Origin: Prevotella sp. CAG:1031
Lineage (GTDB): Bacteria; Bacteroidota; Bacteroidia; Bacteroidales; Muribaculaceae
DNA length: 59,529 nt
NCBI GenBank assembly: GCA_000431215.1
Contig: HF985602.1
Span: 1-59,529 of the forward strand
Direction of reading: 5' to 3'
How positions within the stretch are numbered: position 1 is the stretch's first letter; every line of letters begins with the position of its first letter. The translations under genes were made by a program, and so were the position numbers. The notes beneath the pieces are model-generated. The model did no database searches. It had not been told where the DNA came from and was given only the letters and a program-made list of their open reading frames with translations. Below, one piece after another: positions 49,807 through 58,292 of this stretch.

Positions 49807-51189
49807 TTATTTGTTTTTGATGACCTGAGCCATGAACTCACACTCACACACGATTGTCTCGCCGACAAAGGCATAGCCTTTCATTATGGCGCAGCCGCGG
49901 CGCAAGGGTGTCATGAACGAAACGTGGAAAATGAGTGTGTCGCCCGGAACTACTTTCTGGCGGAATTTGACATTGTCGATCTTCATGAAGTAGGTCGAAT
50001 AGCGCTCGGGGTCGTCGACACACGAAAGGACGAGCAGACCGCCGGTCTGGGCCATGGCCTCGACCATCAGCACACCCGGCATGACAGGCTCCTGAGGGAA
50101 ATGGCCTGTGAAGAATGGCTCGTTGGTCGTCACATTCTTGACGCCGACGATATAGCCCTCCCCCATCTCGATGACCTTGTCGACAAGGAGCATCGGATAA
50201 CGGTGAGGCAGAAGAGTGCGAATCTTGACATTGTCGAACAGGGGCTCTTTGTTGGGGTTGTAGACGGGAGCCTGAATTTCCATGCGCTTGATTTCGCGGC
50301 GCACTTTCTTGGCCAGTGTGGTGTTGATCGTGTGGCCGGGGCGGGTGGCGATTACTTTGCCGAGCAGCGGACGGCCAAGGAGAGCGAGGTCACCGACAAG
50401 GTCGAGCAGCTTGTGGCGCGCCGGTTCATTGTCGTGGGTCAGAGGACGGTTGTTGACATATCCGAACTCCTTGACATCTTTGTGGGGCACATTCATCAGA
50501 TCGGCCAGACGGTCGAGCTGTTCCTGACTCATCGGCGAATCGTAGATAACGATGGCGTTGTCGAGATCGCCCCCCTTGATGAGATTGGCGTTGACAAGCG
50601 GCTCTACCTCACGCACGAAGACGAAAGTGCGGCTCGAAGCAATCTCTTCGGCGAAGTCGTCAAGACTGTCGAGAGTGGCATACTGATTGGCGAGAACCGG
50701 CGAATCGAAGTTCACCATGACGTCGACGCTGAAATGGTCGTCGGGAAGAATAACGATCGACGAGCCTGTTTCCTCGTCGCGCACCTCGATTTTCGACTTG
50801 ACGCGATAATAGTCTTTTTCGGATTTAAGCTCCTGAAGGCCTGCCTCCTTGATTTTCTCCACATAGATTTCGGCACTTCCGTCGAGAATAGGCATCTCGG
50901 GAGCGTCGACCTCGACGATGACATTGTCGAGGCCCATGGCAAAAAGAGCGGCCATGGAATGTTCGATAGTCGAGACACGCACATCGCCGCGGGCGATGAC
51001 GGTGCCACGGTCGGTAGCCACGACATTCTCCGCCACGGCGGGTATTGCGGGCTGCCCTTCAAGATCGACGCGACGGAACTGATAGCCGTGGTTCTCGGGA
51101 GCCGGTTTGAAGGTAGCGGTGATGTTGAGGCCGGTATGCAGACCTTTTCCGCTGACGGTAAATTCTTTTGCGAGTGTGAGCTGCTTCAT
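49807..51189 (-). CDS. lpxC/fabZ: Bifunctional LpxC deacetylase - FabZ dehydratase
   Basis: A 460-residue fusion characteristic of Bacteroidetes. Residues 1-300 are LpxC, the zinc deacetylase that commits UDP-acyl-GlcNAc to lipid A: VSGKGLHTG, zinc His in STIEHSMAAL, and HKLLDLVGDLALLGRP. Residues 310-460 are FabZ, the beta-hydroxyacyl-ACP dehydratase of fatty acid synthesis: LLPHRYPMLLVDKVIEM and GHFPQEPVMPGVLMVEAMAQ with catalytic His and Glu. Both active sites look complete. Joining them balances use of the 3-hydroxyacyl-ACP pool. It starts 11 bases after lpxD. Confidence 0.98.
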   Translation of the reverse strand: MKQLTLAKEFTVSGKGLHTGLNITATFKPAPENHGYQFRRVDLEGQPAIPAVAENVVATDRGTVIARGDVRVSTIEHSMAALFAMGLDNVIVEVDAPEMPILDGSAEIYVEKIKEAGLQELKSEKDYYRVKSKIEVRDEETGSSIVILPDDHFSVDVMVNFDSPVLANQYATLDSLDDFAEEIASSRTFVFVREVEPLVNANLIKGGDLDNAIVIYDSPMSQEQLDRLADLMNVPHKDVKEFGYVNNRPLTHDNEPARHKLLDLVGDLALLGRPLLGKVIATRPGHTINTTLAKKVRREIKRMEIQAPVYNPNKEPLFDNVKIRTLLPHRYPMLLVDKVIEMGEGYIVGVKNVTTNEPFFTGHFPQEPVMPGVLMVEAMAQTGGLLVLSCVDDPERYSTYFMKIDNVKFRQKVVPGDTLIFHVSFMTPLRRGCAIMKGYAFVGETIVCECEFMAQVIKNK

Positions 51190-51200
51190 TATGAGTTTAT

Positions 51201-52220
51201 TTATTTGTTTTTCTTGAGTAGTTCGACGTCCTTGAAAAGGTCGGGAAGTTTCGAAAGATAGACCTGAAGACGCGCGTATCTCGGGAAATCGACGGCCGGC
51301 GAACCCATTATACGCCTGCGGGAGGCCACTTTGCCAGGCACTCCGCTTTGTGCGGCGATCTGGACTCCGTCGCCAATCTCAATATGTCCGGCAATGCCGA
51401 CCTGGCCGCCGAACATACAGTTCGCTCCGACTTTCGTAGAGCCGGCGATACCTGTCTGCGACGCCATGACAGTGTCGTGGCCTACTTCGCAGTTATGGGC
51501 TATCTGAATGAGATTGTCGAGCTTGACGCCGTGACTGATGCGGGTAGAACCCATCGTGGCGCGGTCGACGGTTGTGTTGGCACCGATCTCGACATCATCC
51601 TCCACGACAACATTGCCCATCTGTGGAATCTTGGCGTAAGAGCCGTCGGGCTGCGGGGCAAACCCGAAGCCGTCGGCGCCTATGACGACACCGGAATGAA
51701 GAATCACACGGTTGCCGATGCGGCAGCCGGGATAGACTTTTACTCCCGGATAGAGAACTGTGTCTTCACCGACCATGGCTCCGTCGCCTACGTAGGTCTG
51801 TGGGTAGATCTGCGCCCGGCTCCCTATTTTCGCTCCCGGGCCGATATAGGCGAATGCACCGATATAGGCGTCGGGCGAAACCTCGGCGTCGGGCGAAACA
51901 AACGACGGCTGCTCGACACCGCTACGGCGGTTCGAGGTCATTGCCGAGACCATGCGCATAAGCTCGGCCACGGCGCTGTAGGGGTCGGCGACACGAATCA
52001 GAGTGGCCTTGACCGGATGCTCGGCGACAAAGCTGTCGGCTACGAGAACAACACTCGAACCGGTCTGATAAATATAATGGGTATATTTGGGGTTGGCAAG
52101 GAAAGAGATCGCACCTTCGTGCCCCTCTTCAATTTTGGCGAAGCTGTTGATAACAGCGTCTTTATCGCCTTCAACGCTCCCGTTTATAAGCTCGGCGATC
52201 TTGCCGGCGGTTATTTCCAT
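51201..52220 (-). CDS. lpxD: UDP-3-O-(3-hydroxyacyl)glucosamine N-acyltransferase
   Basis: Third lipid A enzyme: N-acylates the glucosamine with 3-hydroxyacyl-ACP. 339 residues: a uridine-binding N-terminal domain (TAGKIAELINGSVEGDKDAV, EGAISFLANPKYTHYIY), a long hexapeptide beta-helix (about 105-300) with catalytic His in LIQIAHNCEVGHDTVMASQT, and a C-terminal helix ending LLKKNK. ATG 52220 is used; the open frame to 52286 runs back through the promoter. A perfect 13-base palindrome lies directly in front of the start. Confidence 0.97.
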   Translation of the reverse strand: MEITAGKIAELINGSVEGDKDAVINSFAKIEEGHEGAISFLANPKYTHYIYQTGSSVVLVADSFVAEHPVKATLIRVADPYSAVAELMRMVSAMTSNRRSGVEQPSFVSPDAEVSPDAYIGAFAYIGPGAKIGSRAQIYPQTYVGDGAMVGEDTVLYPGVKVYPGCRIGNRVILHSGVVIGADGFGFAPQPDGSYAKIPQMGNVVVEDDVEIGANTTVDRATMGSTRISHGVKLDNLIQIAHNCEVGHDTVMASQTGIAGSTKVGANCMFGGQVGIAGHIEIGDGVQIAAQSGVPGKVASRRRIMGSPAVDFPRYARLQVYLSKLPDLFKDVELLKKNK

Positions 52221-52222
52221 TT

Positions 52223-52235
52223 TTATACAGTATAA
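52223..52235. promoter_or_regulatory. Palindrome TTATAC-A-GTATAA before lpxD
   Basis: A perfect inverted repeat lying 3 bases before the lpxD ATG and just downstream of the predicted start site. It could be a repressor site or a small leader hairpin covering the ribosome-binding region. Confidence 0.4.
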
Positions 52236-52243
52236 ATTGTTTG

Positions 52244-52275
52244 CAAAAATACGGCAAAAAATCCAATCGCCGAAA
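52244..52275 (-). promoter_or_regulatory. Predicted promoter of the lpxD operon
   Basis: On the minus strand TTTC (52275-52272), a 20-base spacer and TATTTTTG (52251-52244). The start should fall near 52238, giving a leader of about 18 bases. Confidence 0.5.
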
Positions 52276-52331
52276 TATACACACAAAAATCGGGACTATA
52301 AGACAATTCAGTCATACGGGCCCGATAAAAT

Positions 52332-53126
52332 TTACTGTGCGGCGGGACGCTGGTAGCCGTCCTTATTGCAGCGCTTTGTCATCTTCTCGATACGTTTTTT
52401 AGTATCGGGATGCGAAGAGAAAAGTTTCTGAACATAGGAAGGGGAAGCCTGACCGTCGCTCATCGAATTGAGTTTTTCGAAAGCCATGACCATTCCCCAG
52501 GGATTCCGGCCGTTGGCGACGAGGAAATCATAGCCGCAGTCGTCGGCTTCGCTTTCCTGCTTCTGAGAATATTTGGCATTGACAAGCGACTGAGTCAGAG
52601 AGCCGAGCTGCGACTCGGTCAGCGCGGCGGCTTTTCCGCCTGTCGAAGCGATTCCGTCTTTGAGCGCGCCGGTGAGAAGCTCGGTGCGGAATGCGTTCTT
52701 GGAATGATGTTTGAGCACATGGCCTATCTCGTGGCCGATAACGCCGAGAAGTTCGTCGTCGTTCATCTTGTCCATCAGGGCCGCGAACACTCTCACGCTC
52801 CCGTCGGGGCAAGCAAAGGCATTGACATCAATTACGTTATAAACCTTGAAGTTCAAAGGAATGCCGTCAGCCTCGGTTATTCCGGCTGTCAGCTTGCGCA
52901 GTCTGACCGTGTAGGGATCGTTTTCGGGGAGCACGGGATTGTGCGTGTCCATCCAGTCGACCGATTCCTTGACGTATGCGGCCATCTGCTCGTCGGTAAG
53001 GGTCAGCGCTTTGCCGGCTTTCAGAGCTCCGCCTACGGCTTTGCCGAGATTGAACTGAGCCGTTGCCGGGCTGGCTACAGCCGTAAACAACAGAAGAACG
53101 ATAAGTTTACAAACGGATTTTCTCAT
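52332..53126 (-). CDS. Secreted M48-family metalloprotease
   Basis: A 264-residue zinc peptidase with a signal peptide (1-24, ATAQF). HEIGH at 132-136 (GVIGHEIGHVLKHH) gives the first two ligands and the catalytic Glu; the third ligand Glu is in KQESEADDCGYDFL. It resembles LoiP/YggG-type periplasmic proteases. DGIPLNFKVYNVIDVNAFACPDGS is the conserved substrate strand, shortened here to VYNVIDVNAFACPDGS. It sits 13 bases after the interrupted membrane gene and 111 bases before lpxD. Confidence 0.93.
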   Translation of the reverse strand: MRKSVCKLIVLLLFTAVASPATAQFNLGKAVGGALKAGKALTLTDEQMAAYVKESVDWMDTHNPVLPENDPYTVRLRKLTAGITEADGIPLNFKVYNVIDVNAFACPDGSVRVFAALMDKMNDDELLGVIGHEIGHVLKHHSKNAFRTELLTGALKDGIASTGGKAAALTESQLGSLTQSLVNAKYSQKQESEADDCGYDFLVANGRNPWGMVMAFEKLNSMSDGQASPSYVQKLFSSHPDTKKRIEKMTKRCNKDGYQRPAAQ

Positions 53127-53139
53127 AGTTACGTCTTTT

Positions 53140-53724
53140 CTATTTCTTATGATTATTCTGTTTCGTTCTGTTCACAATGCTTCCCCGGAAAACCACCTTC
53201 GCTCCCAGAGCGCCGGGTGCTACTGTAACTCTGAAACGGTCACCTTTGTGCGTGTCGAGCGCTTCTTTGCCATGAAGCTGAAGTGTTGCCAAATGTCCGT
53301 CGGAGAGCCGCAGATCGGCGTAAGGGACATGATAGGTTCCGTTCGAGGTATAGACTCGCCGGCTTATCCGCTTTGTCCGCTGGCGCTCCTTGTAGTATTT
53401 CTTTTCTACAGCGGCCTCGATCACTTCCGACCGGCTCTTGTCGGCGCCGAGATAGTTGAGGCCATAGAACGCACCGTCGATCACAACCGTCAGCACACCG
53501 ATCCATGCCACAATACGCAACGCCGAAAGCCGGAAATTCAGAACAAGCTTGTCTTTATTGGCAAAGACAACTCCCGGAGCCGCAGCCACGGCAAGCGAGC
53601 CCAGACCTATAAGCCAGGCATTTGCGAGGGTAAGACTGTGAAGCTAAGCGAAAGATAATATACCTGCGATGATGAAAAAGACGACGATTGTATGGCCAAT
53701 AACCGTCTTGAACTTTGAATTCAT
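53140..53724 (-). pseudogene. Three-helix membrane protein gene interrupted by an in-frame amber codon
   Basis: From ATG 53724 the frame encodes 26 residues with a first membrane helix (VIGHTIVVFFIIAGILSFA), then TAG at 53644-53646. The same frame stays open afterwards: LHSLTLANAWLIGLGSLA and further residues form a second helix, RIVAWIGVLTVVIDGAFYGL a third, followed by a soluble C-terminal domain (about residues 85-193). The part from GTG 53589 (149 residues) could be read as a separate gene but would lack helix 2. A good promoter box precedes ATG 53724, so the frame looks like one gene with a nonsense mutation (Trp TGG to TAG is plausible). Function unknown. Confidence 0.65.
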
Positions 53725-53728
53725 ACCG

Positions 53729-53736
53729 CAAAGTTA
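53729..53736 (-). promoter_or_regulatory. Predicted -7 element of the interrupted membrane gene
   Basis: TAACTTTG on the minus strand, 4 bases before ATG 53724, so the message would be leaderless. It is back-to-back with the rsmG box 22 bases away, so the two divergent promoters overlap. Confidence 0.5.
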
Positions 53737-53758
53737 CAAAATTTTTCCGCGAAAAGAG

Positions 53759-53766
53759 TACCTTTG
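53759..53766 (+). promoter_or_regulatory. Predicted -7 element of rsmG
   Basis: TACCTTTG, followed by CCGCCG and ATG 53773. The expected start coincides with the ATG. The TTG at 53764 lies inside the box and is rejected as a start codon. Confidence 0.5.
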
Positions 53767-53772
53767 CCGCCG

Positions 53773-54411
53773 ATGACACTTATCGACAAATATTTCCCCG
53801 GACTGACCGAGACGCAGCGCGCCCGGTTCGCAGTAATGCTCAGGCTCTACCCCGAATGGAACGAGCGGATCAACGTTATCTCGCGCAAAGACATCGAGAA
53901 TCTCGAAGAGCGCCATATTCTTCATTCGCTGTCTATCGCGAAGTTCCTGACGCCGGTTCCCGGCACCACTTTTCTCGACATGGGAACAGGAGGCGGATTT
54001 CCCGGAATACCGCTGGCGGCACTGTGGCCCGACTGCCGTTTCCATCTTATCGACCGGATCGGCAAAAAGCTGCGTGTGGCGCAGGCTGTGGCTGAAGAAG
54101 CCGGTCTGACCAACGTGGCCTTCCAGCACGGCGATCTCGGCGAATGCCACGAACGCTTCGACTTCATCGTAAGCCGCGCCGTCATGTCGCTCGACAAGCT
54201 CGTGCCGCTCGTTCGCCGCAACATAGCTCCGGCTGACCGCAACGGTTTCCCAAACGGACTGATATGCCTCAAGGGGGGCGACCTCGGCTCAGAAACCTCG
54301 TCGGTCAAGGCGCCCGTAATAGTTGTTCCGCTCTCCGACTATTTCACCGAAACGTTTTTCTACACAAAAGCGTTAGTATATGTAGATCTAAGCAACAACC
54401 GCAAGAAATGA
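53773..54411 (+). CDS. rsmG: 16S rRNA (guanine-527-N7)-methyltransferase RsmG (GidB)
   Basis: Uses S-adenosylmethionine to methylate G527 of 16S rRNA; loss causes low-level streptomycin resistance in other bacteria. 212 residues. SAM motif LDMGTGGGFPGIPLA, then FHLIDRIGKKLRVAQ, and NVAFQHGDLGE and FIVSRAVMSLDKLV complete the fold. WNERINVISRKDIENL is the N-terminal signature. The stop overlaps the next start (ATGA). Confidence 0.96.
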   Translation: MTLIDKYFPGLTETQRARFAVMLRLYPEWNERINVISRKDIENLEERHILHSLSIAKFLTPVPGTTFLDMGTGGGFPGIPLAALWPDCRFHLIDRIGKKLRVAQAVAEEAGLTNVAFQHGDLGECHERFDFIVSRAVMSLDKLVPLVRRNIAPADRNGFPNGLICLKGGDLGSETSSVKAPVIVVPLSDYFTETFFYTKALVYVDLSNNRKK

Positions 54412-55046
54412 AGATACGCCAGTTTGAATTCAATATGTTCGGGGTCAACACTTATGTGGCCTGGGACACCGCTACTCTTGATGCAGTTGTCATCGATCCG
54501 GGCATGATCGACGACAACGAATGCCGCCGGTTCGACAGTTTCATCGCCGAACGCGGTCTGAAACTCACCCGGATGCTGTTCACCCATCTCCACCTCGACC
54601 ACACATTCGGCTCGGACTATATTGCCTCGCACTACGGACTGAAAGCTGAAGGACATGAGGCCGACGGATTTCTCGGCGAACAACGCGCGAGTCAGGCCGC
54701 CATGTTTCATATCAGCCGCGAAATGACATCTCTCAAGCTCGACAGGTTTATCGACGAAGGTTCTATTGCCGTCGGCGACGACAGTCTTGAGGTTCTCCAC
54801 GTTCCGGGTCACTCGCCGGGCAGTGTGGCTTACTACAACCGTTCGGGTGGATGGGTCGTCACGGGCGATGCTCTTTTCAAAGGCTCGATCGGGCGCACCG
54901 ATCTTCCTGGCGGAAACCACAGCGAGCTTGTCGGAGCTATCCGCGAAAAGCTGCTGACGCTGCCCGAAGAGACAGTGGTTCTTCCCGGCCACGGCCCGGC
55001 GACGACCATCGCCGAAGAGCTGCGCTCTAATATTTTTATCAGGTAA
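54408..55046 (+). CDS. MBL-fold metallo-hydrolase (glyoxalase II-like)
   Basis: A 212-residue metallo-beta-lactamase-fold hydrolase. Metal ligands: THLHLDHTFG (HxHxDH), HVPGHSPGSVAYY (His), VVTGDALFKGSIGRTDL (bridging Asp) and VVLPGHGPATTI (His). The set matches the glyoxalase II/YcbL group acting on thioesters, but the length lacks the glutathione-binding helical domain, so the true substrate is open. ATG 54408 overlaps the rsmG stop by four bases; the open frame back to 54264 is inside rsmG. Confidence 0.93.
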   Translation: MKIRQFEFNMFGVNTYVAWDTATLDAVVIDPGMIDDNECRRFDSFIAERGLKLTRMLFTHLHLDHTFGSDYIASHYGLKAEGHEADGFLGEQRASQAAMFHISREMTSLKLDRFIDEGSIAVGDDSLEVLHVPGHSPGSVAYYNRSGGWVVTGDALFKGSIGRTDLPGGNHSELVGAIREKLLTLPEETVVLPGHGPATTIAEELRSNIFIR

Positions 55047-55055
55047 TCGGGCAGT

Positions 55056-56492
55056 TCAGAGGCCGAACGGATCGAAATCGTCGACGGGAGGAATCTCCGG
55101 GGCCTCAAGAGCGGCGATTATGTTGCGCAGTCGCCGCTCAAGGCTGTCGGCCATGAGCTGTGCCTGCATAGGCGTAGCCGCCATTGCCATAAGGTCAGGC
55201 ATATCGGGAATGTCGTTCAGAAACTCTTTTGCACGCACAAGAGCCTCGTCGCGACGGTCACAGCGCACGAGCGACATGACCAGAGCGAGGCGAGCCACAG
55301 GCAGATAGCTTTTACTCTGAGCCTCGAGAACCTTGAATATACTTTCTATCGCCCCATAGTGGCCCGAACGGTAGACTGCCTCAAAAAGGATGTCGACCCC
55401 GGCCGGAGTCGCGATGTCGCGCGACGCCGCTTCGTTGAGAATTACCGCCGCAGCGTCAGGGTCGGTCGTTATAAGGCTGAGCGCCCACGTATTCCAAGGT
55501 ATAGAATCCTTAATACCGTCGATATGAGGTTCGACAACCGACGTCAGACGCTTCTCGAACCGATCACCGGCCCCCATGAGAGCCAGAGTGGTCAGCATAA
55601 TCTGATCGTCGGGATGCTTGTCGAGATAACGGCAGGTTTTGTCGATTATCGAATCAGGGGTCTCGTAGTCGGGCGCAACGACGTGATAGGCGTGCATATA
55701 ACGCGAATCCATCTCGGGGCTGAAGCCGCGTTTGAGCAAGTCGTATGCCTGTTTCGAACAGCCGTCACGGCTGAAAAGCGCATAACCTTTCAACCTCAAC
55801 GATTCAGGCGCCGACGGATCGACAGCGAGCGCATAGTCGGCAGCGGAGACTGCCTCGTCGTAGCGGCTCAGCTCCACGAGGATAGTGGCCTGAATCTCCC
55901 AGAACTCCACGTTGAAGGGTTCGAGCATCGTCAGCTCTTCGGCCATTTTCAGAGCAGTTGAGAAATCGTCAGCCTCTCTGGCATAGTTGACAACCTCGAA
56001 AATAAACGTGACCGGCGAGTCGCAGCGGTCGGCAATGCGCCTGGCATTGCCTGTCATCCATGCGTAGCCTGAATCATTCACCGAAGCCGTAGCGGCAATC
56101 TGAATAGCCTCTTCGTCAGTCAGCTTGTCAGCGAGAGTGACGAGGAACCGTTCGAGCTTCGGAGCAATATCGGCGCCTGCGGCCCCCTCCATGCGTATTT
56201 TCAGCAACCGTCCCAGAGGCGACAGCTCTCTCTGGTTGCGGAGCCTCGATTCGACACCGCTGTCAATTCCGAGATAATAGTAGAAATAGTTGCGGCGGTC
56301 GGCCATCTCGACGCTGTCGGGAAACATCCGGGCCGCATACATGAGTGCCTCGAGGCGAATGAAATCGTCGTTGTTGTCGGCGGCATAATCGTAGATGTCG
56401 ATTATGTCGTCTTCGTCGAAATAGGCGCTTCCGGGCTTCGAAAGCGAAGCCCGGAAGTCGTTATAGAGTTTTTCGAGATTGTTGTCGTTCAC
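55056..56492 (-). CDS. TPR-like helical repeat protein, function unknown
   Basis: A 478-residue cytoplasmic-looking protein, all helical. TPR-type units are evident at about 180-260 (DFSTALKMAEELTMLEPFNV, EIQATILVELSRYDEAVSAA, DPSAPESLRLKGYALFSRDG) and weaker ones further on (YLPVARLALVMSLVRCDRRDEAL). The N-terminal 100 residues are acidic (DEDDIIDIYDYAADNNDD). The C terminus ends PPVDDFDPFGL. It starts 4 bases after glnS. No family name comes to mind; it is probably a protein-interaction scaffold. Confidence 0.8.
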   Translation of the reverse strand: MNDNNLEKLYNDFRASLSKPGSAYFDEDDIIDIYDYAADNNDDFIRLEALMYAARMFPDSVEMADRRNYFYYYLGIDSGVESRLRNQRELSPLGRLLKIRMEGAAGADIAPKLERFLVTLADKLTDEEAIQIAATASVNDSGYAWMTGNARRIADRCDSPVTFIFEVVNYAREADDFSTALKMAEELTMLEPFNVEFWEIQATILVELSRYDEAVSAADYALAVDPSAPESLRLKGYALFSRDGCSKQAYDLLKRGFSPEMDSRYMHAYHVVAPDYETPDSIIDKTCRYLDKHPDDQIMLTTLALMGAGDRFEKRLTSVVEPHIDGIKDSIPWNTWALSLITTDPDAAAVILNEAASRDIATPAGVDILFEAVYRSGHYGAIESIFKVLEAQSKSYLPVARLALVMSLVRCDRRDEALVRAKEFLNDIPDMPDLMAMAATPMQAQLMADSLERRLRNIIAALEAPEIPPVDDFDPFGL

Positions 56493-56496
56493 TTTG

Positions 56497-58203
56497 TTAC
56501 TTCTTGATTTTCTCCCAGGAATCTTTCAGTGCGATAGTGCGGTTGAATATAAGATGTCCGGGCTTGGAATCGAGGTCGGGAGTGAAATAGCCGATGCGCT
56601 GGAACTGGAACGGGCGGCCTGCAACCGCGTTTTCAGCCAGGAAAGGCTCGACTTTGACGCCCTCTTTAACCACGAGCGACTCGGGATTGAGAAGTTCGCG
56701 GAAATCCTTGTCGGAGGCCGACGGATCTTCAACAGCAAAAAGGCGGTCGTAGAGGTTCACACGGGCATCGACGGCATGAGCTGCCGAAACCCAGTGGAGA
56801 GTGCCTTTCACCTTACGCATACTGCCGGGCATTCCGCTGCGGGTTTCGGGATCGTAGGTGGCGAAGATAGTGGTTATGTTTCCGTCGGCATCTTTCTCGA
56901 CTCCGGTACACTTTATTATATAAGCACCTTTGAGACGAACCTCACCGTCGGGAGCGAGGCGGAAGAATTTCTTCGGAGGATTCTCCATGAAGTCTTCGCG
57001 CTCGATATAGAGTTCGCGCGAGAAGGGCATTTCGTGGGTTCCGGCCTGCGGATCTTCAGGATTATTCTCCATCTCGACCATCTCTGTCTTGCCCTCGGGA
57101 TAGTTGGTTATGACGAGTCTGACGGGATTCACCACAGCCATGCCGCGCGTAGCCACACGGTTGAGATCGTCGCGAACGGCGTGCTCGAGCAGCGAGATCG
57201 AGTTCAGAGCCTCATATTTGGTATAGCCTATGAGATCGACAAAATTGCGTATCGACCGGGGCGTGAAGCCACGGCGGCGCATACCCGAGATTGTCGGCAT
57301 ACGCGGATCGTCCCAACCGGCAACCAGACCCTCTTTGACGAGCTGTAGCAGCTTGCGCTTCGACATGACGGTATATGTCAGGTTCAGACGGTTGAACTCG
57401 ATCTGTCGCGGGCAATAGCTCTCGTCGGCAAGCTCTTTGACGAAATATTCGTAGAGCGGACGATGGGGCACAAACTCCAGAGTGCATATCGAATGGGTGA
57501 CCCCCTCGAAATAGTCGCTCTGACCATGGGCGAAGTCATACATTGGGTAGACCTGCCAGGTTGTTCCGGTGCGGTGGTGGGGTGTCTTGATGATGCGATA
57601 CATTATGGGGTCGCGGAAGTGCATGTTGTCGCTGGCCATGTCGATCTTGGCGCGCAGCACGCGGCTCCCCTCGTCGAACTCTCCCTTGTTCATGCGCATG
57701 AAGAGATCGAGATTCTCTTCGGGAGTGCGGTCGCGATAGGGGCTGTTCCGACCCGGCGTTGTCGGCGTTCCCTTCTGGGCGGCGATCTCTTCGGATGTCT
57801 GGTCGTCGACGTATGCCTTGCCCTCCTTGATGAGGCGCACTGCAAGATCGAAGAGCTGGGGGAAGTAATCGCTGGCATAATATTCTCGGTCGCCCCAGTC
57901 GAAGCCGAGCCAGTGGATATCGTCGCGGATAGAGTCGACATACTCGACATCCTCTTTGACGGGATTGGTATCGTCGAAACGGAGATTGCAGGTTCCCCCG
58001 AATTTCTCGGCAACACCGAAATCCATGCAGATGGCTTTGGCATGGCCTATGTGAAGGTAGCCGTTCGGTTCGGGCGGGAAACGCGTGTTGAGGCGTCCGC
58101 CGTTTTTGCCGGCGGCAAGGTCGTCGGCCACGATCTGTTCAACAAAGTTAAGGCCACGGCGCGGTTCTTCGGCTGTGGCGGCGGTATCTTTTTCCTGTGT
58201 CAT
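56497..58203 (-). CDS. glnS: Glutaminyl-tRNA synthetase
   Basis: Class I synthetase charging tRNA-Gln. 568 residues, normal length. HIGH motif in PPEPNGYLHIGHAKAI (about 42-57), the KMSKS-type motif VMSKRKLLQLV, and the acceptor-strand region DDTNPVKEDVEYVDSI. The C-terminal two beta-barrel anticodon domains include REDFMENPPKKFFRL and FQRIGYFTPDLDSKPG. Presence of GlnRS implies that tRNA-Gln is charged directly, without the Gat amidotransferase. The TPR gene follows after 4 bases. Confidence 0.98.
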   Translation of the reverse strand: MTQEKDTAATAEEPRRGLNFVEQIVADDLAAGKNGGRLNTRFPPEPNGYLHIGHAKAICMDFGVAEKFGGTCNLRFDDTNPVKEDVEYVDSIRDDIHWLGFDWGDREYYASDYFPQLFDLAVRLIKEGKAYVDDQTSEEIAAQKGTPTTPGRNSPYRDRTPEENLDLFMRMNKGEFDEGSRVLRAKIDMASDNMHFRDPIMYRIIKTPHHRTGTTWQVYPMYDFAHGQSDYFEGVTHSICTLEFVPHRPLYEYFVKELADESYCPRQIEFNRLNLTYTVMSKRKLLQLVKEGLVAGWDDPRMPTISGMRRRGFTPRSIRNFVDLIGYTKYEALNSISLLEHAVRDDLNRVATRGMAVVNPVRLVITNYPEGKTEMVEMENNPEDPQAGTHEMPFSRELYIEREDFMENPPKKFFRLAPDGEVRLKGAYIIKCTGVEKDADGNITTIFATYDPETRSGMPGSMRKVKGTLHWVSAAHAVDARVNLYDRLFAVEDPSASDKDFRELLNPESLVVKEGVKVEPFLAENAVAGRPFQFQRIGYFTPDLDSKPGHLIFNRTIALKDSWEKIKK

Positions 58204-58237
58204 AACGGTATAGGATCGTTGATTTCGAATTAAAGCG

Positions 58238-58245
58238 CAAAGTTA
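58238..58245 (-). promoter_or_regulatory. Predicted -7 element of glnS
   Basis: TAACTTTG on the minus strand gives a start near 58232 and a leader of about 28 bases before ATG 58203. No strong -33 match. Confidence 0.45.
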
Positions 58246-58292
58246 ATCAAAATCTCGCAATGGCGACCTTCCCCTGCCCGAAAAAAATGCAA

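Noticed and set aside
49924..51261. 445-codon open frame on the plus strand opposite lpxC/fabZ
   Set aside because: It mirrors a certain gene; GC-rich third positions keep the opposite frame open. No domain or signal is recognisable.
53644..53646. Amber codon read as an amino acid by genome-wide recoding
   Set aside because: Several clear genes in the window end with TAG, so TAG is a normal stop here.
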